NCBI GenBank assembly: GCA_021205755.1
Contig: JAJPWX010000084.1
Location: 1 to 50,488 of the forward strand
Length of the DNA: 50,488 nt
Direction of reading: 5' to 3'
From: Lachnospiraceae bacterium
Lineage (GTDB): Bacteria; Bacillota; Clostridia; Lachnospirales; Lachnospiraceae
Shown: positions 1 through 7,081 of the stretch, in pieces
Layout of the letters: every line of letters starts with the position of its first letter
How positions within the stretch are numbered: position 1 is the stretch's first letter
Program-made: the position numbers and the translations under genes
Notes under the pieces: model-generated
Told to the model about the DNA's origin: nothing
Database searches by the model: none
Seen by the model: the letters and a program-made list of their open reading frames with translations, nothing else

Positions 1-2
1 AT

Positions 3-269
3 AGGGACAGGCTTGTATATGGGATGCTGACGGCTTCTTTCTATTCAAGACTAGTTGGGGTTTACCTTCCTGGCGAAAAATGCCTCTTCCGCGAGTGCGA
101 TGTGCAGTGGCCGTTGCCGGTCTATGTGGGTGATAGGCTGACTGTGGTAGGAAAGGTAAAGGAGGTTGACGAGAGGACGCAAATAATTAAGGTTAAGGCG
201 TTCATACGTAATCAGAAAGGCGAGAAAGTGTCCCGCGCCACTCTGACAGTGGGGGTATTGGAACAATGA
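3..269 (+). CDS. MaoC-type acyl-CoA dehydratase, 5' partial
   Basis: C-terminal part of a hot-dog-fold (R)-specific hydratase/dehydratase of the MaoC family. The reading frame is open to the window edge and enters with RLVYGMLTASFYSRL, which matches the conserved 'hG-M-L-T/S-A' helix of MaoC enoyl-CoA hydratases, so the ATG at 24 is not the real start. The following strands (DVQWPLPVYVGDRLTV, a G-D pair) are typical of the family's second half. The stop overlaps the start of the next gene as ATGA, so the two are translationally coupled. In a cluster with a ketoreductase-like SDR and an acyltransferase it probably makes or trims an acyl chain for transfer to a sugar; that role is inferred. Confidence 0.75.
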   Translation, partial: RDRLVYGMLTASFYSRLVGVYLPGEKCLFRECDVQWPLPVYVGDRLTVVGKVKEVDERTQIIKVKAFIRNQKGEKVSRATLTVGVLEQ

Positions 270-1009
270 ATAAAATATATGTTATAACTGGCGCATCTTC
301 TGAGATTGGAACAGCCTTTCTCGAAGATTTAGAGGTCAGGAGTACCGAATCTGTGGATGCATTTTGCCAGTACCACAGCAATGGCTCCCGATTGAATGAG
401 CTGAGAAAGGAATGTAAAAATGTAAGAATACATGCCATAAAGTGCGACCTCGCTGATCCGATGGACACTGACAAGATGATTTCTTCGCTTGAGGAGATGT
501 CAATCATACCGACTCATATGTTACATCTTGCCGCAGACAGGTTTGACTACATGAGGTTGAAGAATTTTGACTGGGACAGGATGGTTCGGGAACTTACAAT
601 TCAGGTAAATACCCTTGGACAATTGTTTAGAGCTTTTCTCCCAAAGATGTCGAAAGCCGGGTATGGGAAAGTGGCAGTCATGCTCACAGCTTATACGATT
701 GGTGTTCCTCCAAAATTTATGTCGGATTATCTTATAACCAAATATGCTCTCCTTGGTTTGGTTAAGGGTGCGGCCAGTGAGTATAAAGGGAAAGGGATAA
801 CAATAAATGGGTTGTCTCCAAATATGATTGAGACGAAGTTCCTCGCAAATATTGATGAAAGAATCATAGAAGTAAATGCAAGGGAAAGCGCAATGAAGAG
901 AAATGTGGTTTTAAACGAGGTTGTGGCAGGACTGAACTTTTTACTTTCGGATGATTCGAACTATGTTAATGGTGTGAACCTTAATATGTCTGGTGGAGAC
1001 AGGATGTAA
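266..1009 (+). CDS. Short-chain dehydrogenase/reductase (SDR), ketoreductase-like
   Basis: 247-residue classical-length SDR. The N-terminal Rossmann motif reads TGASSEIG (residues about 8-15), a variant of TGxxxGxG. The NAG-like region appears as LHLAADR, and the catalytic YxxxK is in DYLITKYALLGLV. The following ITINGLSPNMIETKF is the usual P-G-like loop after the active site, with N in place of G. The C-terminus NGVNLNMSGGDRM matches the FabG-like ending. It probably reduces a 3-oxoacyl or sugar keto group with NAD(P)H in the cytoplasm. It overlaps the dehydratase upstream by 4 nt and precedes the acyltransferase by about 60 nt. The exact substrate cannot be read from the sequence. Confidence 0.85.
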   Translation: MNKIYVITGASSEIGTAFLEDLEVRSTESVDAFCQYHSNGSRLNELRKECKNVRIHAIKCDLADPMDTDKMISSLEEMSIIPTHMLHLAADRFDYMRLKNFDWDRMVRELTIQVNTLGQLFRAFLPKMSKAGYGKVAVMLTAYTIGVPPKFMSDYLITKYALLGLVKGAASEYKGKGITINGLSPNMIETKFLANIDERIIEVNARESAMKRNVVLNEVVAGLNFLLSDDSNYVNGVNLNMSGGDRM

Positions 1010-1068
1010 TGAATCTGCGAATAACGATTTTCACTAAAGGGCAGACTATTGGGAAAGGTGAGTAAGGA

Positions 1069-2182
1069 ATGATGGCAGAAGCGAAAAATAAACAACAAGG
1101 TAGGGATGAATTCTGGCAGATGGTAAGAGGAATATGTATGCTTGCAGTTATAATGATTCACTCTCCGGGAACATCGCAATTTCCCACGGAGAGCGTTTCA
1201 TTTCAATGTTGGTTATTGTGGCGGTGCGTTATCAATTTCCCTGTGGCTGTATTTTATTTCCTTGCAGGATATTTTGTGAATCATGATAAAGCATTAAGCG
1301 GCAGTTATGTTAGAAACCGGGGGGGTATTATTAATACCATATACTCTATGGTCACTGTTTTATGCCGCAATAAGTATTGCTCAGAAATTACACAATGGCG
1401 GGAATATTAACATTGAGGCTTACGTAGTCAAATATTTTACTGGCGGTCTTGCCACACCATTATATTATATCGTATGTTTGCTGCAACTGGTTATTCTCAC
1501 GCCGCTGATAATTCCTGTTGTAAAAAACAGAAAATCTTTGTTGCACAAGTTGTTATGGCTTCTCACCCCAATCTATGTTTTGTTTCTGGACATTATGTAT
1601 TTGTTTTTTCCAGACTCGGCTTTTATGACAGATCAGGGAACTTTAAAGGCGGTACTGTTTCCGTGTTGGTTTTTATTTTACTATTTGGGTATGAATGTTC
1701 GCTATTATCCAGATTTGTGGAAACAGCGCGCAAGAAAATATGGCAGATCAGGAAATTTAATTACAGCTATTATTTTAGAAATAATTGCTTCAGAAATGAT
1801 TGCTTTTAAGACTGGCAATTATGATTGGGCAACGGGTCAGATAAGATTTTGTGGATTTTTCTATGCTGTAATATGCTGCCTATTTCTGGTAAATAAACAC
1901 TATAGTTATGCAAATAAATCAGCAAATATTTTTGTGAGAGTATTACGCCATATTGGTGACTGCGCCTATGGTATATTTTATATTCACTGTTTTATCCTGA
2001 TATTCATACGTAAATTCTGCTCTGCGATTGGATTAAGCGACATCTGGATACTCAATTTCATAATTTGTTTCTTAATGACGGCTTTATTGAGCGTACTTGC
2101 TGTGAACATCGTGAATGTTCTGGCGGGGAAGCTGAGAATAGAGAAAGCACTGAAATGGATCGGATTTGAAAGGAGTATTTGA
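1069..2182 (+). pseudogene. Acyltransferase-3 family membrane protein, frameshifted at a G7 tract
   Basis: Two overlapping frames, 1069-1410 and 1307-2182, together encode one integral membrane O-acyltransferase of the acyltransferase-3 family. The first gives the N-terminal FWQMVRGICMLAVIMIHS with the family's conserved histidine in helix 1 and FYFLAGYF in helix 2. The second resumes at VLLIPYTLWSLFYAA and continues through about eight further hydrophobic segments to KALKWIGFERSI. The frames join without loss at a run of seven G at 1319-1325: with six G the gene would be one uninterrupted protein of about 370 residues, the normal family length. The gene follows the SDR and dehydratase and would transfer acyl groups to a surface glycan. 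It could be a dead gene, a phase-variable gene or a sequencing error. Confidence 0.8.
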
Positions 2183-2184
2183 AG

Positions 2185-2250
2185 ATGAGTGAAATGAAGA
2201 ATGGACTGAGCGGATACGCAAGCAAAGAAGCCTATGTTGTGAACTTGTAG
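2185..2250 (+). pseudogene. Short 5' fragment of an interrupted gene
   Basis: An ATG with an AGGAG-like ribosome site (about 2171-2175, inside the end of the acyltransferase) opens a 21-codon reading frame starting MSEMKNGLSGYASKEAYVV, then a stop. The initiation region looks genuine and the spacing is that of a next operon gene, but no protein of this length is expected. Immediately after it the composition changes and no further plus-strand gene follows, so this is probably the 5' stump of a chromosomal gene truncated by insertion of the element. I do not recognise the family. Confidence 0.35.
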
Positions 2251-2258
2251 TGATTAAG

Positions 2259-2303
2259 TGCCAAAGTGTTCTGACTATGTGAAAATTCAGGTCGGTTTTG
2301 GCA
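2259..2303. repeat. Inverted repeat TGCCAAA/TTTGGCA near possible element end
   Basis: Perfect 7-bp arms TGCCAAA (2259-2265) and TTTGGCA (2297-2303) are separated by 31 bp. They lie just after the truncated reading frame, where coding on the chromosomal side stops. They could be recombinase arm sites or a terminal inverted repeat, but the right end of the element is not in the window, so this cannot be tested here. Confidence 0.25.
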
Positions 2304-2406
2304 TACGAAATGGAAATGAAAAGGGCGCGATTTGCACATACGGTGAATGATTATGGTAGATATAAATCCTCAGTATACTATTTAATGATTTGCATAAGCC
2401 CCTAAT

Positions 2407-2460
2407 GTGAGCCAGACTGCCCGAAGAATTTTGTTCAGCCTGGCTCACACCATATTTTTT
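2407..2460 (+). terminator. Rho-independent terminator
   Basis: Perfect 9-bp stem GTGAGCCAG (2407-2415) / CTGGCTCAC (2440-2448), followed by CCATATTTTTT. The U-tract is on the plus strand, so it stops plus-strand transcription from the chromosomal side before it can run against the minus-strand regulator gene. Confidence 0.7.
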
Positions 2461-2471
2461 AACTTATACTT

Positions 2472-3620
2472 CTATTCCATGTTCGAAGTCAAATTGTTAC
2501 TGTCTTCGGTTTCTGGTGCTGCAGCTGTGTCTTCTGCTGCAGGGGAATCACTGATCTGTTTATTATAACGTCTTTTCTTTTTCACTTCTGAACCTTTTAA
2601 TATTGAGAGCAGATGCTGGTTATCCTCCGGTTTGATATGGTAAGCGGTTTCCAGGTCTGAATGCGCAGCCAAATCTTCCATCAATGCAGCAAAATCATCC
2701 TGGGACAATTCTAGAGATAACATATTCTTTGGCAGGGCGTAATATTTTGGCAGAATCGGAATTAGGTTTTTAATATTACGCTTGAAAGTCTCGTTCAGCC
2801 TGGGCTGTTCGAGATATGCATTTATCTTCTGCTCGGAAATAATGATCTGGTCATTTTTTACCCGTAAAATACCCGTTATAAGTTCCTGTGTTGCCTCGTT
2901 GATTTCGGGATAACGTTCCCTGTTGCAGAGGCAGAAGCGGTGGATGGTGGGGTAGCGGTTTCGCCCTGCCGATGATGTAGAGGCACAACCTAAGACGCAG
3001 GAAAGGCTTTTGTTGTTCAGATTCCTGTGCTCAAAGCAAAGATTCCAAAAATCGCCGTATTTCTGGCTTATCATCTGGCAAAACATGATGCCGTTGCTGG
3101 AATAAACCAGGGTGCCATCGTATACTTTCAGGAAAGGTTGACCATCATCTGTCAGATCACCAGAATCAATGGTAAGGCTGGCCGAGCATTCTCCGCTATT
3201 ATATCTGTCTTCGAAAGTAAGATATCCATGTACCAGAGTATCATCGTCATACTGCTCATTGTCGGGTTTCGTATTCAGGTAAAACACATGATACGATCCA
3301 AGATACCCACGATATGCAGGGTCATGGACATTGTAGACCAGCCGGCTGCCCTCATTATTGTCTGTTGAGGTCCTGTTGCGCTCTAAAGTATGGAAGATGC
3401 TCTGCAGATCTAATTCGAGGGCGTCGCACACTTTCAGAAGCGTGGAGATCGTAGTGGAAGAAGGCTTTTTCATCATGTTATAAATTGTTTTTTTAGAGAC
3501 ACTGTAGTCGGGACCTAATGCTTCGCACATATCAGCGACCTGCGTTTCATTGAGTCCGCGCTGTTCCATAATCCCTTTAATATAGCGGATAACTTGGCGG
3601 ATCGTTTCCTGATTTCTCAC
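2472..3620 (-). CDS. XRE-type HTH transcriptional regulator with large C-terminal domain
   Basis: 382 residues starting at a GTG with a GAGGTGAT ribosome site. Residues about 8-75 form a Cro/C1-type helix-turn-helix (ETQVADMCEAL, VSKKTIYNMMKKPSSTTISTLLKVCDALELDL). The remaining 300 residues are a domain I do not recognise, with a mixed beta-rich middle (GYLGSYHVFYLNTKP, LTFEDRYNSGECSASLTI) that could bind a signal, and a Lys/Ala/Glu-rich tail. A sigma-A promoter lies just upstream at 3659-3687. It is transcribed away from the transfer operon and is probably a regulator of the element or of the neighbouring host cluster; its target is unknown. Confidence 0.75.
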   Translation of the reverse strand: MRNQETIRQVIRYIKGIMEQRGLNETQVADMCEALGPDYSVSKKTIYNMMKKPSSTTISTLLKVCDALELDLQSIFHTLERNRTSTDNNEGSRLVYNVHDPAYRGYLGSYHVFYLNTKPDNEQYDDDTLVHGYLTFEDRYNSGECSASLTIDSGDLTDDGQPFLKVYDGTLVYSSNGIMFCQMISQKYGDFWNLCFEHRNLNNKSLSCVLGCASTSSAGRNRYPTIHRFCLCNRERYPEINEATQELITGILRVKNDQIIISEQKINAYLEQPRLNETFKRNIKNLIPILPKYYALPKNMLSLELSQDDFAALMEDLAAHSDLETAYHIKPEDNQHLLSILKGSEVKKKRRYNKQISDSPAAEDTAAAPETEDSNNLTSNME

Positions 3621-3658
3621 AATATCACCTCACATTTCATTTCGGGTTTGTTGTTAAT

Positions 3659-3687
3659 ATCATACCACATTTGAGAATATTTTACAA
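3659..3687 (-). promoter_or_regulatory. Sigma-A promoter of the XRE regulator
   Basis: On the minus strand, -35 TTGTAA (3687-3682) and -10 TATGAT (3664-3659) are separated by 17 bp. They lie about 40 bp upstream of the GTG start in a strongly AT-rich stretch. Confidence 0.65.
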
Positions 3688-3957
3688 TAAAAAATAAAAA
3701 AATACACAAAATATTTCATTCTTTTGGAAAATAATATAAATAAGACCAACTAAAAAGAAAAATATTACACTTATGTAGAACCATTTGGAAATTACAAGAA
3801 TTGTGAAATTTTTACAAACCTACAATTATCAACAACCGCAAAAAAAGGCGATGCGCAATATTTTGCAAAAAATGCTGAAAAACAAAGCAAGAAAACTGAA
3901 TTGTATAGAAAAAATAAACTTGACTTACAAGCTGCATTAGAGTATAATCTTTGCATT

Positions 3958-3996
3958 AAATACAAAAGAGCCAATCCTTGCAGGGATAAGCTCTTT
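3958..3996 (-). terminator. Terminator of the minus-strand RNA
   Basis: On the minus strand a stem AAAGAGC/GCTCTTT with an inner ATCC/GGAT pair is followed by TTTTGT. Plus-strand arms lie at 3965-3971 and 3990-3996. Confidence 0.6.
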
Positions 3997-4222
3997 GGCA
4001 TCTTATTATCGGCAGACACCACCTGCCTAAGTTGTATGATCCGTTTCGCCTCGGAGATACATATTTGTGGTTCCTGCCTCAATTTTATTGATAGTAGCTC
4101 CAACTGCTGTCGGATTCGCCCCCGACAGACAAATGTCAGACAGAAGCGTACATTTTTGTTAAAAAAAGAAATCCCAGTTCCTTTTTTTGATAAAAATAAT
4201 TCTGCCCTCACTACGTACAACA
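3960..4222 (-). ncRNA. Candidate structured non-coding RNA, about 263 nt
   Basis: A minus-strand transcription unit can be read completely: a strong promoter at 4257-4229, several hairpins, then an intrinsic terminator at 3996-3962. Within it are a perfect 7-bp stem CTGTCGG/CCGACAG (4107-4128), a GGCAG/CTGCC hairpin and TCCG/CGGA. No frame has a convincing start codon with a ribosome site, and the one long open frame runs through the terminator. It does not show the hallmarks of tmRNA, RNase P, SRP RNA or T-box leaders that I can recall. It may be a regulatory RNA of the element; the function is unknown. Confidence 0.4.
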
Positions 4223-4228
4223 ATGCTT

Positions 4229-4258
4229 ATTCTAACACGGTTGACAATACAAGTCAAC
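4229..4258 (-). promoter_or_regulatory. Promoter with overlapping operator palindrome
   Basis: Minus-strand -35 TTGACT (4257-4252), 17-bp spacer, -10 TAGAAT (4234-4229). A perfect inverted repeat GTTGAC-N7-GTCAAC (4240-4258) covers the -35 box and part of the spacer, as expected for a dimeric repressor site. The XRE regulator at 2472-3620 or the HTH protein at 4937-5518 would be natural candidates to bind it (inference). Confidence 0.55.
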
Positions 4259-4808
4259 AAAGAATTTTGCAAAAATTAAAAGAAAATGTTAACATTCTGA
4301 AAATATTTTGTGAAATGTGCTGGATGGGTAAGTTGATACTTTTCTGTCTGGTCAGAAATGCTTTTTCCGTAAAATACGTTTTTGACTGACTGTGATATGT
4401 TTATCCCGCTAAGGCTGCTAAATGGGGAGTCAGGCTGCACCGTTTAAACCCCTGCCGAGATTGTTTTGTGCTTAGAAAAGAGTGTATAAATGAAAATCTT
4501 TGCGAAAGTTGTAAATCCAGGTTTGTCAGACAGGAGTGTTGTGTTTGCGCGCACTGCTGGAGCTGCTTCTATGAACATGGGGCGAAGTGTAATATACGAA
4601 ATGGCACAAGGTCGTACACGTGACCGATCCTATTCAAAAGAATGCCTGCACTTTCCCTTATGCTGCTTATCCAGCGGAAGGCAGAGTGCCTGGTAAAAAT
4701 ACCGACCGCAGATAGAACCCTCCACCCATACGACGGAAAGTGATGGCCGAAAGCAAAAAAAGAATAGGACCTTCTATGCTTCCATGAATTTACATGCAAA
4801 GGCGCGTG
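4259..4808. other. Intergenic stretch without an assigned gene
   Basis: No plus- or minus-strand frame here has both a good ribosome site and protein-like composition. The one notable item is a Cys-rich plus-strand frame ending at 4623, treated as a finding. Together with the RNA unit to its left, this fills the gap between the XRE regulator and the next HTH gene. Confidence 0.5.
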
Positions 4809-4855
4809 TCACCAGGGCAGAAATGCTATGCCATTTCTGTACCTGGTGATTTTTG
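4809..4855 (+). terminator. Strong terminator/attenuator hairpin before HTH gene
   Basis: Arms TCACCAGG (4809-4816) and CCTGGTGA (4842-4849) continue into CAGAAATG/CATTTCTG, giving a stem of about 16 bp with a tiny loop, then TTTTT. It lies only about 80 bp before the gene it precedes, so it may act as a leader attenuator as well as an insulator. Confidence 0.75.
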
Positions 4856-4936
4856 TTTGTGGACGTTTATCCGGACAAAATGGATTCAATTATATGGCAG
4901 CAGGAATATGTTGCTGGAGAGGAGGTGGCAGGTTGT

Positions 4937-5518
4937 ATGGATGCAGCCCTCTGTTATGAGAAGACGGATGAAGAGAAGCGGGAGGAGCGACAAAAAGAGC
5001 AGCGAAAAACCAGACAAGAGAAAAAAGACAGAGGTCTTGCTATTGCAAAACTGCTGCTGGAGAAGAATATTAAGAATAAAGAAGTTGCTGCCTGGCTGGG
5101 ATGGAAAGACCCCCATCAGGTTTCCCGGCTAAAGGCTGGAACGGCAGATATCAGTATTGACGAGGCCTGTATTTTACGGGATCATCTTGGAGTGCCTATT
5201 GAGTTCTTCTGCCTAAGTACATATGAGAAAAAGGAAGACCCTTCTGGTGAATCTACTGATGAGAGTTTCCGGGCAAGACCTCCGGATGAGGATATGAATG
5301 ATGAGGACATGGAACTTATGCCAGCGGAGGAACTTACACCTGAACAGAGTAAAATAGTTCTTGAATTTCGACGATGCGCGTTTCGGCTGCTGAAATTGGC
5401 AGATGAGGAAACTGTTCCGGTTGGATTTATAGAAAAATATTTAAATACCATGAAAGGGCTGGCAAAATCAATGGAGCCAGTAGTGAGGTATATGGAAAGC
5501 GAAAAGATACATTCTTAG
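4937..5518 (+). CDS. Helix-turn-helix DNA-binding protein
   Basis: 193 residues from the ATG at 4937, chosen because GGAGG lies 12 nt upstream; the frame is open further up, but an earlier TTG start would lie in the terminator U-tract. The N-terminus is a highly charged Lys/Glu/Arg helix (residues about 10-35). It is followed by a Cro/C1-like helix-turn-helix (IKNKEVAAWLGWKDPHQVSRL, then DEACILRDHLGVPIEFFCL). The C-terminal half is acidic, then helical. It is probably an element regulator acting on its own leader or on the transfer genes. It stands alone between two terminators, so it is likely a single-gene transcript. The family is not recognised beyond the fold. Confidence 0.7.
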   Translation: MDAALCYEKTDEEKREERQKEQRKTRQEKKDRGLAIAKLLLEKNIKNKEVAAWLGWKDPHQVSRLKAGTADISIDEACILRDHLGVPIEFFCLSTYEKKEDPSGESTDESFRARPPDEDMNDEDMELMPAEELTPEQSKIVLEFRRCAFRLLKLADEETVPVGFIEKYLNTMKGLAKSMEPVVRYMESEKIHS

Positions 5519-5558
5519 CCATCCGAAGTCAGATAAGGATTTCGGATGGCTATTTTTT
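5517..5558 (+). terminator. Terminator after HTH gene
   Basis: 11-bp stem AGCCATCCGAA (5517-5527) / TTCGGATGGCT (5541-5551), then ATTTTTTT. It starts within the stop codon of the HTH gene. Confidence 0.9.
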
Positions 5559-5589
5559 TGCGCTTTTATATCCGGCGTTTGTCTGTCAA

Positions 5590-5611
5590 GGGGCAGATGT
5601 GCCCCATTTTT
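5590..5611 (+). terminator. Small terminator-like hairpin
   Basis: Perfect 6-bp stem GGGGCA (5590-5595) / TGCCCC (5600-5605) with a 4-nt loop, followed by ATTTTT. Confidence 0.5.
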
Positions 5612-5885
5612 CCGTATATCGTGGCATCTTTGCACCGGCTTCGAATAAAACTGGTGCAGGCCTGTGTCTGTTCTTTTCCTGCTTATCCTGGTATGATTAA
5701 CCTGTCAGATGGGATGGAAAAATTGGAATCCCATAGAATAAAAAATATCGAAAGCCTGAGTTGCAATAGGGCGGAGATATCTCATAACAGTTCCATCATG
5801 TTTTTCAATGAACCTTTGAAAGACATCTGTGATCTGTGCTGTGAAATATCTGCGGATCTGTTGCCAGCTTATACTCTTTTTTCGG

Positions 5886-5927
5886 CTCCGGAGGTATCTC
5901 ACAGTGGGAATGCTTCCGGAGTTTTTT
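5886..5927 (+). terminator. Terminator/attenuator hairpin before sigma-4-like gene
   Basis: 7-bp stem CTCCGGA (5886-5892) / TCCGGAG (5915-5921), then TTTTTT. It ends 45 bp before the start codon of the downstream gene. Confidence 0.65.
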
Positions 5928-5971
5928 ATTCCCGCGAAGCAACGAGCAAAAAAAGAAGGAGGACAAAGAAA

Positions 5972-6523
5972 ATGGGTAAAGAGAGCGAAGCAAAGAAAAA
6001 TAATGAAATCTTTGATGGCGAAACGGAACATTGTGGTTTGGATTCGGAACGTCCAGATAACGGCAATGGGAAATGCACCTGCCCAATGGCAAGAAAATAT
6101 CTGGGACAGGTATTTGAATTCCACCAGCACATTGATGAAAAACAGGCAGAGCTTAATAGTTACCGGGATTTATTGGAGAGTATCAGAGGATGTGATTTTG
6201 ATGAGCATTTTAATGCTACACGCAGTGCGGACCCGCCCTTTGTTACGTTTGCAAACAAGGTGGTCGATCTCGAAGCTGAGATTAAGGATGATACCGCAGC
6301 CCTTGGGAGGATGAAGTTTGAAGTAGGACAGACGATTGACCAGCTCCCGTCCTGGAATGAACGGGTTGTCCTGCGGTATCGTTATCTGCTGCTGCTGCCC
6401 TGGAGAACTGTCGCCCAGAAGATGGGGTTTACGAAACGGTGGGTGCTTCGGGTACATGACCGGGCGTTGGGCAGCTTTGAAAGAATGCTCCTGGAGGATG
6501 AGGAAAGAGCAAAACCGAAGTGA
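5972..6523 (+). CDS. Sigma-70 region 4-like / DUF1492-type regulator
   Basis: 183 residues. The start at 5972 is fixed by AAGGAGG at 5956-5962. The N-terminus carries a Cys pair (GKCTCPM), then coiled-coil-prone helices (FHQHIDEKQAELNSYRDLLESI and VVDLEAEIKDDTAALGRM). The C-terminus is a sigma region-4-like HTH (SWNERVVLRYRYLLLLPWRTVAQKMGFTKRWVLRVHDRAL), as in phage and ICE late-gene activators. It probably binds DNA and modulates transcription of the element. It is too short to carry sigma region 2, so it is not a complete sigma factor. Confidence 0.7.
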   Translation: MGKESEAKKNNEIFDGETEHCGLDSERPDNGNGKCTCPMARKYLGQVFEFHQHIDEKQAELNSYRDLLESIRGCDFDEHFNATRSADPPFVTFANKVVDLEAEIKDDTAALGRMKFEVGQTIDQLPSWNERVVLRYRYLLLLPWRTVAQKMGFTKRWVLRVHDRALGSFERMLLEDEERAKPK

Positions 6524-6600
6524 CAATGACGGGCTTCTTCCTATCCAATGAAATACAGAATCATGTGAAATGACGGCTTTTGTTATATTATGGGACAGGC

Positions 6601-6643
6601 CACCTGAGTTCCCTTCAGTTCTTTCAGGTTCACCTAAGTTCCC
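6601..6643 (+). repeat. Direct repeat CACCT(G/A)AGTTCCC
   Basis: Two 13-bp copies at 6601-6613 and 6631-6643 differ at one base and are exactly 30 bp apart (about three helical turns). They lie in the gap before the small Cys-containing gene. Same-face spacing suggests a possible regulator site; no protein is assigned. Confidence 0.35.
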
Positions 6644-6717
6644 CCCGGATTCATCTTGCAGAATCTCTCAAGTGTGTTAAACTGGCATCACTGAAACCAG
6701 GTCAGGATGAGCCGGGT

Positions 6718-6755
6718 AAGCCGTCATTGAAACGAATTCAATGGGGGCTTTTTTT
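6718..6755 (+). terminator. Terminator hairpin before small gene
   Basis: AAGCC-GT-CATTGAA pairs with TTCAATG-GG-GGCTT and is followed by TTTTTTT. It ends about 50 bp before the next start codon. Confidence 0.7.
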
Positions 6756-6807
6756 GTGCCTTTTTTAAAGAAAACAGTCGGAAGATTCAAAGGAGGCAAG
6801 ACAGGAC

Positions 6808-7074
6808 ATGAGCGGTGTTTTTGAAAAAGACAGGGGCAATGTAATTCGATGTAATGAAAACTGTGCAATGAGGTCAGAGAAAGAAAACAGCTGCAGAATT
6901 ATGCAGGATGAAGTTTGCTTCAATGCGTCGGGATGTTCGTTTCATCAGACGGAGGAGGAACGGCAGGCCTCCAGGGAGAAGTTTAACCAGAGGATGAAAA
7001 GCCTGTCGCGGGATGAACAGGTATATTACGCCGGCAAATACTACAGGGGCAGGATGCCCTGGAATGTGAGGTGA
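6808..7074 (+). CDS. Small Cys-containing conserved-type ICE protein
   Basis: 88 residues with AAAGGAGG ahead of the ATG. The N-terminal half has six Cys (IRCNENC, SCRIM, EVCFNASGCSFH), ending in a Cys/His cluster that could bind a metal. The C-terminal half is a charged helix (EEERQASREKFNQRMKSLSRDEQVYYAGKYYRG). It is 7 nt from the sigma-like gene and probably co-transcribed with it. I do not recognise a named family; a small zinc-binding partner of the neighbouring regulators is a guess. Confidence 0.6.
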   Translation: MSGVFEKDRGNVIRCNENCAMRSEKENSCRIMQDEVCFNASGCSFHQTEEERQASREKFNQRMKSLSRDEQVYYAGKYYRGRMPWNVR

Positions 7075-7081
7075 AGTTTAT

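Larger units (their letters stand above)
5559..5971 (+). other. Leader region with hairpins and no visible gene
   Basis: This 400-bp stretch keeps one frame open into the next gene, but its codons run through two hairpins and there is no ribosome site before 5956, so I read it as untranslated leader. It contains GGGGCA/TGCCCC + ATTTTT at 5590-5611, a TGCACC/GGTGCA pair around 5635-5660, and CTCCGGA/TCCGGAG + TTTTTT at 5886-5927. Confidence 0.5.

Noticed and set aside
3792-4389. Overlapping open frames on both strands (3792-4223 minus, 3901-4389 plus)
   Set aside because: Both run through the hairpins and the terminator of the minus-strand RNA, lack ribosome sites, and have no protein-like pattern.
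4853-4936. Longer N-terminus of the HTH gene from a TTG at 4853
   Set aside because: The TTG lies in the U-tract of the terminator hairpin and has no ribosome site; 4937 has GGAGG upstream.
5546-5971. N-terminal extension of the sigma-4-like gene
   Set aside because: The extra 142 codons cross two hairpins and have no ribosome site; the start at 5972 does.
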